A stretch of 10,406 nucleotides of DNA from positions 1-10,406 of the forward strand of contig UQDG01000041.1 in assembly GCA_900539695.1 (NCBI GenBank), read 5' to 3'. How positions within the stretch are numbered: the stretch's first letter is position 1; each line of letters starts with the position of its first letter. Both the position numbers and the translations under genes were made by a program. The DNA comes from an uncultured Oscillospiraceae bacterium. Its GTDB lineage: Bacteria; Bacillota; Clostridia; Oscillospirales; Ruminococcaceae. Under the pieces are notes generated by a model that saw only the letters and a list, made by a program, of their open reading frames with translations, searched no databases and was not told the origin of the DNA. Below, piece by piece: positions 6,957 through 10,406 of this stretch.

Positions 6957-6975
6957 CAGGGCGTATAACACCCTG
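6957..6975 (-). promoter_or_regulatory. Inverted repeat at the transcription start of the lipoprotein gene
   Basis: On the minus strand CAGGGTG-TTATA-CGCCCTG forms a 7-bp imperfect palindrome (one G-U) starting within a base or two of the predicted transcription start. It could be a repressor operator or a 5'-end mRNA hairpin; the sequence alone does not decide. Confidence 0.45.
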
Positions 6976-6982
6976 AATTAGT

Positions 6983-7011
6983 ATTATACCGCGTTTAATC
7001 GCGTATTGCAA
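6983..7011 (-). promoter_or_regulatory. Predicted sigma-A promoter of the lipoprotein gene
   Basis: -35 TTGCAA (7011-7006) and a perfect -10 TATAAT (6988-6983) with 17-nt spacing. The spacer holds CGCG-ATTAAA-CGCG, a short inverted repeat. The -35 hexamer is its own reverse complement and also fits the divergent ung promoter. Confidence 0.75.
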
Positions 7012-7035
7012 GCCCTGGCCCCGGTATGGTATACT
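7006..7035 (+). promoter_or_regulatory. Predicted sigma-A promoter of ung
   Basis: -35 TTGCAA (7006-7011) and -10 TATACT (7030-7035, 5/6) with 18-nt spacing, giving a leader of about 35 nt. A second TATAAT (7059-7064) touches the ribosome site and is too close to the start codon to be the main promoter. Confidence 0.6.
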
Positions 7036-7076
7036 GGCTTCACGAGAGTTTCACATATTATAATAAGGAGTACGCC

Positions 7077-7772
7077 ATGCTTCTGACCGAACAGGCTGCC
7101 CGGCTGCATGACGGCGATTGGGCGCCGTTTTTTGCAGCTGAGTGCGCCAAGCCCTACTTTGCTGCTCTGGACGCCTTTGTGACTGAGGCCGCCCACACCA
7201 CTGTCTACCCGGCTGCCGAGAATATCTTTGCTGCCTTTGCCACCTGCCCCGCCGCGGGCATCCGCGCGGTGATCCTGGGGCAGGACCCCTACCACGAGCC
7301 GGGGCAGGCCATGGGGCTGTCTTTCTCGGTGCCCGATGCCTGCAAGGCACCGCCCAGCCTGCGCAATATTTTTAAGGAACTGGAAAGCGAAACCGGCACC
7401 CAGCGCGCTCACAACGACCTGACCCCCTGGGCGCAGCAGGGCGTACTGCTGCTGAACACCGTGCTGACGGTGGAGCAGGGCCGCGCCTTTGCCCACGCCA
7501 AGCAGGGCTGGGAGACTTTCACCAAGGCCGCGCTGGAATACGCCGTGCAGCAGAGTAATGCCCCCCTGGCCGCTGTGCTGTGGGGCAAGCCCGCCCAAAA
7601 GTACGCGCCGGTGTTTGCCGCTGTGCAGGACCGCCGCCCCGTGCTGGTGCTGGAATCGGCCCACCCCAGCCCGCTTTCAGCGTACCGTGGGTTCTTTGGG
7701 TCGGCACCCTTTGGCAAGATCAACGCCTTTTTGCAGCAGCACGGAGAAGCAGCGATCGATTGGCTGAAATAA
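7077..7772 (+). CDS. ung: Uracil-DNA glycosylase, family 1
   Basis: 231-aa base-excision repair enzyme that removes uracil from DNA. Motifs: water-activating loop GQDPYH (68-73, catalytic Asp70) continuing as EPGQAMGLSFSV; LLLNTVLTV (124-132) with the uracil-contacting Asn127; LWGKPAQ (168-174); and the DNA-intercalation loop HPSPLS (196-201, His196) followed by YRGFFGS. Length matches the family (about 220-230 aa). I chose ATG 7077 because AAGGAG (7065-7070) is 6 nt upstream and the protein then begins as in other Ung. An in-frame ATG at 7026 would place the promoter -10 inside the gene and has no ribosome site. It is divergent from the lipoprotein gene. No good terminator sits directly after the stop; the first strong plus-strand one is at 7897-7935. 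Confidence 0.97.
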   Translation: MLLTEQAARLHDGDWAPFFAAECAKPYFAALDAFVTEAAHTTVYPAAENIFAAFATCPAAGIRAVILGQDPYHEPGQAMGLSFSVPDACKAPPSLRNIFKELESETGTQRAHNDLTPWAQQGVLLLNTVLTVEQGRAFAHAKQGWETFTKAALEYAVQQSNAPLAAVLWGKPAQKYAPVFAAVQDRRPVLVLESAHPSPLSAYRGFFGSAPFGKINAFLQQHGEAAIDWLK

Positions 7773-7788
7773 GCCGCGCGAGAAAGTG

Positions 7789-7822
7789 AAAAAGCCCCAG
7801 CAGGCTGACAGCGGTGCCGGGG
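7789..7822 (-). terminator. Minus-strand terminator facing ung
   Basis: On the minus strand CCCCGGCA pairs with TGCTGGGG (7822-7815 with 7802-7795, one G-U) around a 12-nt loop and is followed by CTTTTTC. There is no U-tract on the plus strand. It implies minus-strand transcription from the 7823-8195 region, ending just short of the ung stop. Confidence 0.7.
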
Positions 7823-7896
7823 TGGGTATAATAAAGACAACAAAAGGCACTGCGACAAGCGGTTGGCCCTTTGGGCTAAGGAATTAGAAAAGCTCT

Positions 7897-7935
7897 AATA
7901 CCCGTCACCGGCCAGGGTGGCGGGTATTGCTTTTT
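7897..7935 (+). terminator. Strong plus-strand terminator, probably of ung mRNA
   Basis: A 13-bp stem AATACCCGTCACC/GGTGGCGGGTATT (7897-7909 with 7916-7928, one G-U), 6-nt loop, then GC and five T (7931-7935). It would give ung mRNA a 3' tail of about 160 nt. The same hairpin covers the end of the minus-strand 29-codon frame. Confidence 0.85.
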
Positions 7936-7994
7936 ACCACTAAACTCAGCGTAACAGTCTTGTGACCGATATGGGAAGTCAATGTAAAACGCAT
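7905..7994 (-). CDS. Possible 29-aa peptide of unknown function
   Basis: ATG 7994 to TGA 7907-7905 encodes a short basic peptide beginning MRFTLTSHIGHKTVTLSLVV and ending NTRHPGR. The middle alternates polar and hydrophobic residues (TVTLSLVV), as in a beta-strand, and the tail is strongly positive. The site AAGGGGGG lies about 6 nt upstream, a good ribosome site. The GGGAAG at its 3' edge can pair with CTTCCC inside the frame (8003-7998 with 7978-7973), which would bury the start codon. It sits on the strand of the tRNA-Ser genes and upstream of the minus-strand terminator at 7789. No promoter is clear. It may be a real small protein, a leader peptide, or chance; from memory its look recalls short frames recurring in gut Clostridia, which I cannot verify here. 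Confidence 0.4.
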   Translation of the reverse strand: MRFTLTSHIGHKTVTLSLVVKSNTRHPGR

Positions 7995-8050
7995 GGTCTT
8001 CCCCCCTTTTCGGGTAGTGGGGCCAACCGCCTGCCGTTGTGTGCAGCGCC

Positions 8051-8068
8051 TTGCCGCCGAAGCGGCAA
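8051..8068 (-). other. Hairpin with UUCG tetraloop
   Basis: TTGCCGC (8068-8062) pairs perfectly with GCGGCAA (8057-8051) around TTCG on the minus strand, the very stable C(UUCG)G type. The plus strand would carry CGAA. The UUCG version suggests a minus-strand RNA. No T-tract follows, so it is structural rather than terminating. Confidence 0.6.
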
Positions 8069-8094
8069 TTTCAGCATGCCATATTTCGACAGAT

Positions 8095-8133
8095 CCCGCA
8101 AGCCCAATCCCGGTGCCTGCGGGCTTTTGTTTT
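8095..8133 (+). terminator. Terminator-like hairpin, plus strand
   Basis: CCCGCA (8095-8100) pairs with TGCGGG (8118-8123) around a 17-nt loop with some inner pairing, followed by CTTTTGTTTT (8124-8133). No plus-strand gene lies between it and the terminator at 7935, so its transcript is unclear. Confidence 0.5.
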
Positions 8134-8146
8134 GCGTATTTTTCCC

Positions 8147-8193
8147 GATAAAACCAAAAGCCATGGGAAATCTTACGATTTACCATGGCTTTT
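8147..8193 (-). terminator. Intrinsic terminator after tRNA-Ser(GCU)
   Basis: AAAAGCCATGG (8156-8166) pairs with CCATGGCTTTT (8183-8193), continued inside by AAATC/GATTT after one mismatch, with a 4-nt loop. On the minus strand it is followed by GGTTTTAT and begins 3 nt past the tRNA CCA end. T-runs on both sides make it potentially bidirectional. Confidence 0.85.
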
Positions 8194-8195
8194 GT

Positions 8196-8286
8196 TGGCG
8201 GAGTAAGAGAGATTTGAACTCTCGCGGCGGTTTCCCACCCTACGCCCTTAGCAGGGGCGCCTCTTCGACCTCTTGAGTATTACTCC
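8196..8286 (-). tRNA. tRNA-Ser (anticodon GCT)
   Basis: 91-nt class II tRNA on the minus strand. Acceptor GGAGTAA/TTACTCC, discriminator G and encoded CCA. The anticodon arm CGCCC-CTGCTAA-GGGCG gives anticodon GCT, reading AGC/AGU. A long variable arm (GGTGGGAAACCGCC region) is present as expected for serine. It lies 41 nt downstream of tRNA-Ser(UGA), apparently in the same transcript. Confidence 0.97.
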
Positions 8287-8327
8287 ACAAGTCAAAGTGA
8301 TATATTCTATTCACTTGTTATACAAAA

Positions 8328-8418
8328 TGGCGGAGAGGATGGGATTCGAACCCATGGTCCGCTCGCGCGAATCGCTGGTTTTCAAGACCAGTTCCATAAA
8401 CCACTCGGACACCTCTCC
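8328..8418 (-). tRNA. tRNA-Ser (anticodon TGA)
   Basis: 91-nt class II tRNA on the minus strand. Acceptor GGAGAGG/CCTCTCC, discriminator G and encoded CCA. The anticodon arm CTGGT-CTTGAAA-ACCAG gives anticodon TGA, reading UCA and other UCN codons. The long variable arm contains TCGCGCGA. It is first in the two-tRNA unit behind the promoter at 8447-8475. Confidence 0.97.
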
Positions 8419-8446
8419 ATAGTGGCTGCCGCCAGATGCGAGTATT

Positions 8447-8475
8447 ATAATACCACAGGCCCCCAAGGTTGTCAA
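8447..8475 (-). promoter_or_regulatory. Sigma-A promoter of the tRNA-Ser pair
   Basis: Perfect -35 TTGACA (8475-8470) and -10 TATTAT (8452-8447) with 17-nt spacing; the start would be near 8440, about 22 nt before the tRNA. The -35 lies inside the hairpin-forming repeat at 8455-8489. Confidence 0.85.
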
Positions 8476-8494
8476 CCCCGGAGGCCTGTTTTTT
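8455..8494 (+). terminator. Terminator-like hairpin overlapping the tRNA-Ser promoter
   Basis: ACAGGCC (8455-8461) pairs with GGCCTGT (8483-8489), with GGTT/AACC (8467-8470 with 8474-8477) inside, followed by six T (8489-8494) on the plus strand. On the minus strand, where galT is read, no proper U-tract follows, so galT termination here would be weak. It could stop antisense transcription into galT. Confidence 0.55.
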
Positions 8495-8515
8495 CTAAAA
8501 AAATCTATAAAATTT

Positions 8516-10102
8516 TTAGTCGGCAGCTTTAAAGCCCACGCTGTACATAAAGCGGACGAAAGCCTGCTGTCCGGCGGCGTCCTGCTTAAAGACACCGGCG
8601 TTCTCCAGCACGTGGCTGAACACGATGCCGATCTCCTTCTTCACGACTTCGTTGGCCTCTTCGGGGCGCAGGGCCGTGCCATACTTGGCGATCAGTGCAT
8701 CGATCCAATCGGCGTGTACGGCCAGGTTAGAGCCCTCCTTGCGGCTGGTGTTGGGCTGCTGGCCGCTGAGGATCTCGGCGATCTGGGCGCCCTGTTCTTT
8801 CAGGCGGGCGGGCAGGATGGCCAGACCCATGACCTCGATCAGGCCGATGTTTTCCTTTTTAATGTTGTGATATTCCTTGTGGGGGTGGAAGATACCGTCG
8901 GGGTACTCCTCGCTGGTGCGGTTGTTGCGCAGGGCCAGGTCCAGGATGTAGCCGTCCGTCTCATCGTAATGCAGGATAGGCGTTACGGTGTTGTGGGGAG
9001 TATCGCCGGTGTGGGCCAGGATGCCCACGCTCTCATCGCTGTACTCTCGCCAGGCGGTCAGGATGTTGTTGGCCACGGTCTGCATCTGCTGGCTGCTGCG
9101 GCCCACCAGGCGCACAGCGGAGACAGGCCAGTTCAGGATGCCCGCCTTGACGCCGGGATAGCGCACGTCCTTCATAAGCAGGGCGATGTCGGCTTTCTGC
9201 ATGGGGAATACATAGCGGCCACCCTGGAAGTGGCTGTGGCTCAGGATGCTGCCGCCCACGATAGGCAGGTCGGCGTTGGAGCCGCAGGTGTAATGCGGGA
9301 ACTGGCTGACGAAATCAAATATCTCGGCCAGGGTCTGCTTGTTCATCTCCATGGGCTTATGCTGTTCGTGCAGCATGATGCAATGCTCGTGGAAATAGGC
9401 GTATGGACTGTACTGCAGGTAGAACTGCTCCCCTGCCAGCTCAATGGGCACGATACGGTGGGTCTGGCGGGCCGGGAAGTTGATACGCCCGGCATAGCCG
9501 ATATTCTCCTTGCAGAGCATGCAGGCGGGGTAGCCACTCTTGGGCTGCAGGCGCTCCAGGGCGATGGTCTTGGGGTCCTTCTCGGGCTTGGTCAGATTGA
9601 TGGTGATCTCCAGCTCGCCGTAGGGGGTGGCGGTGTTCCACTGGATGTTCTTGGCGATCTGGGCAGTGCGGATATAGTTCGTTACCACGCAGAAATCATA
9701 GAACCAGTCGGTAGCAGCCTTGGCGCCCTTTTTCACGTACAGCTTATGGAACTTTTTGCAGACTTCGCTCTCGCGGGGCATCAGAGCCCCCATCAGGCGG
9801 GTCTCGAAGTTGATGCGGTACTGGGGCACAGCACCGTCAAACAGTTCCTTGCGGGCAGCCAGTTCCACCATTTCGTCCAGCAGGGCGGCGGGGGTCGCCG
9901 GGTCCTCCTTCGGCGGTTTGGTCTCGCTGGGGGCGGCCAGCTGCAGCAGATCCAGCAGCGTGTTGCGGGCCACCAGCTCGTCCAGTTCTTTGATCAGCTT
10001 ATGCTTACGCCCGAAGCGCAGCAGGCGCTCCACGTCCAGTGCAAGGCGCTCGTCGCGCTGCTCCGGCGTCAGGGTGGTGCAGTCAAAATCGTTCTTTGCC
10101 AT
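8516..10102 (-). CDS. galT: UDP-glucose--hexose-1-phosphate uridylyltransferase (galactose-1-phosphate uridylyltransferase, family 2)
   Basis: 528-aa cytoplasmic Leloir-pathway enzyme that exchanges galactose 1-phosphate with UDP-glucose to give UDP-galactose and glucose 1-phosphate. Family-2 (Gram-positive) features: LMGALMPRESEV (103-114), ACMLCKENIGYAGR..FPARQTHRIVPI (193-220), YFHEHCIMLHEQHKPM (236-251), and the active-site block GGSILSHSHFQGG (283-295) with the HSH triad, whose second His (291) should carry the uridylyl group by homology. LALRNNRTSEEYPDGIFHPH (389-408) also fits the family. Length is a little above the usual 490-510 aa. ATG 10102 is chosen for its AGGAGGG site 9 nt upstream. 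An in-frame ATG at 10153, with a weaker GAGAGG site, would add 17 residues. It has its own promoter and leader. No strong minus-strand terminator follows. Confidence 0.96.
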   Translation of the reverse strand: MAKNDFDCTTLTPEQRDERLALDVERLLRFGRKHKLIKELDELVARNTLLDLLQLAAPSETKPPKEDPATPAALLDEMVELAARKELFDGAVPQYRINFETRLMGALMPRESEVCKKFHKLYVKKGAKAATDWFYDFCVVTNYIRTAQIAKNIQWNTATPYGELEITINLTKPEKDPKTIALERLQPKSGYPACMLCKENIGYAGRINFPARQTHRIVPIELAGEQFYLQYSPYAYFHEHCIMLHEQHKPMEMNKQTLAEIFDFVSQFPHYTCGSNADLPIVGGSILSHSHFQGGRYVFPMQKADIALLMKDVRYPGVKAGILNWPVSAVRLVGRSSQQMQTVANNILTAWREYSDESVGILAHTGDTPHNTVTPILHYDETDGYILDLALRNNRTSEEYPDGIFHPHKEYHNIKKENIGLIEVMGLAILPARLKEQGAQIAEILSGQQPNTSRKEGSNLAVHADWIDALIAKYGTALRPEEANEVVKKEIGIVFSHVLENAGVFKQDAAGQQAFVRFMYSVGFKAAD

Positions 10103-10174
10103 GATACAAGCCCTCCTGTAGCGGTGTGTTTTGTGTTCCGTTGTATTTACCATACCGCTTTTTCCTCTCGTTTT

Positions 10175-10219
10175 CCATGGCGCTGTGTGCCAAGGTTTTG
10201 CAGTTTTTGACCAAACTGC
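10175..10219 (-). promoter_or_regulatory. Paired hairpins in the galT leader
   Basis: Two stem-loops sit side by side in the 140-nt leader: GCAGTTT/AAACTGC (10219-10213 with 10206-10200, 7 bp, 6-nt loop) and CCTTGGC/GCCATGG (10195-10189 with 10181-10175, one mismatch). They begin about 22 nt after the predicted start. They could be operators or mRNA structures; no U-tract follows either, so they are not terminators. Confidence 0.4.
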
Positions 10220-10247
10220 GATTTGCACCGCGCAATTTTCTGTCTCT

Positions 10248-10276
10248 ATTGTCGCATTTTGTCGCTGGGTTGTCAA
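10248..10276 (-). promoter_or_regulatory. Predicted sigma-A promoter of galT
   Basis: Perfect -35 TTGACA (10276-10271) and -10 GACAAT (10253-10248, 4/6) with 17-nt spacing. The weak -10 behind a perfect -35 suggests activator dependence or a modest promoter (inference). Confidence 0.65.
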
Positions 10277-10310
10277 TAATTTGTTTTCATGTATGAGTCT
10301 GGCACAACGG

Positions 10311-10343
10311 AAAAACCCGGCACCGCAATGCCGGGTCTTTTCT
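10311..10343. terminator. Intrinsic terminator upstream of galT
   Basis: ACCCGGCA (10315-10322) pairs with TGCCGGGT (10329-10336) around a 6-nt loop. On the minus strand five T follow (10315-10311); on the plus strand CTTTTCT follows. It most likely ends the minus-strand gene whose last codons lie at 10378-10406, separating it from galT. Confidence 0.85.
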
Positions 10344-10377
10344 ATAAGATATAGGGCAACACCGCACAATTCCCGCT

Positions 10378-10406
10378 TTACAGCTTAAGCACCGCTGCTG
10401 CGGCTG
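10378..10406 (-). CDS. C-terminal end of an unidentified minus-strand gene
   Basis: On the minus strand the window opens with codons ending AAAAVLKL and stop TAA (10380-10378), 42 nt before a terminator, which is what the end of a gene looks like. A second frame also stops nearby (TAA at 10387-10385), so the frame is not certain. The place upstream of galT would suit another galactose gene such as galK or galE, but nine codons cannot show this. Confidence 0.3.

Larger units (their letters stand above)
7773..8195. other. Gene-poor stretch rich in hairpins between ung and tRNA-Ser
   Basis: This 423-bp stretch has no conventional gene. It contains a minus-strand terminator (7789-7822), a remnant-like plus-strand frame (7809-7898), a strong plus-strand terminator (7897-7935), a 29-codon minus-strand frame (7905-7994) with its start in a hairpin, a hairpin with a UUCG loop on the minus strand (8051-8068), another plus-strand terminator-like hairpin (8095-8133), and the tRNA-Ser terminator (8147-8193). 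A 61-codon minus-strand frame (7979-8164) overlaps the small frame but starts inside the tRNA terminator and has no ribosome site. Confidence 0.6.

Noticed and set aside
7026..7076. In-frame extension of ung to an ATG at 7026
   Set aside because: It has no ribosome site, would include the predicted -10 and ribosome site of the real start, and adds residues not found in Ung.
10083..10178. 31-codon upstream frame (MENERKKRYGKYNG...) overlapping the galT start in another frame
   Set aside because: No ribosome site before its ATG (CACACAGCGCC), and its start lies in a leader hairpin; kept only as a curiosity.
8612..10210. 532-codon open frame on the plus strand opposite galT
   Set aside because: Antisense shadow of a high-GC gene, with no recognisable domain, while the minus strand shows all GalT motifs.
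10103..10369. N-terminal extension of galT to an ATG at 10369
   Set aside because: It would run through the upstream terminator, the promoter and the leader; translation there has no family resemblance.

Overview
The window looks like chromosomal DNA of a gut Clostridia lineage, most likely Oscillospiraceae (Faecalibacterium/Gemmiger/Subdoligranulum-like). This is an inference from high-GC coding DNA combined with Firmicutes-style AGGAGG ribosome sites, YitT and family-2 GalT proteins, sigma-A promoters of TTGACA-17-TATAAT type, and short GC hairpins with U-tails. It appears to be mostly housekeeping DNA. I see no transposase, integrase, CRISPR array or defence cassette.

Layout. (1) 1-604, minus: 5' two thirds of gap (GAPDH), with its promoter and leader hairpin. 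(2) 835-1452, plus: an uncharacterised 205-aa protein that reads like a degenerate histidine-kinase ATPase region. (3) 1453-1838: intergenic DNA with a good plus-strand promoter, an overlapping palindrome and a small reading frame that appears frameshifted. (4) 1808-2136, minus: tRNA-Asn(GUU) and tRNA-Gly(GCC) behind a perfect consensus promoter, with a terminator-like hairpin between the two tRNAs. (5) 2270-4750, minus: a short UvrA paralogue lacking the UvrB-binding insertion. (6) 4823-5692, minus: a YitT-family membrane protein. (7) 5783-6928, minus: a lipoprotein, possibly PrsA/SurA-like. (8) 7077-7772, plus: ung, divergent from the lipoprotein gene; the two promoters appear to share one palindromic -35 hexamer. 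(9) 7773-8195: a 420-bp stretch full of hairpins, with converging terminators and a tiny minus-strand frame whose start codon lies in a hairpin. (10) 8196-8475, minus: tRNA-Ser(GCU) and tRNA-Ser(UGA) with promoter and terminator. (11) 8516-10102, minus: galT (family 2) with its own promoter and a structured 140-nt leader. (12) 10311-10406, minus: terminator and last codons of another minus-strand gene.

Functionally, gap serves glycolysis and galT the Leloir pathway. Ung removes uracil from DNA, while the UvrA-like ATPase is unlikely to work with UvrB. The lipoprotein and YitT protein belong to the envelope. Most minus-strand genes are separated by intrinsic terminators, so the region reads as a series of mainly single-gene units rather than one operon. 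The least explained parts are 1453-1838, 7773-8195 and the protein at 835-1452.
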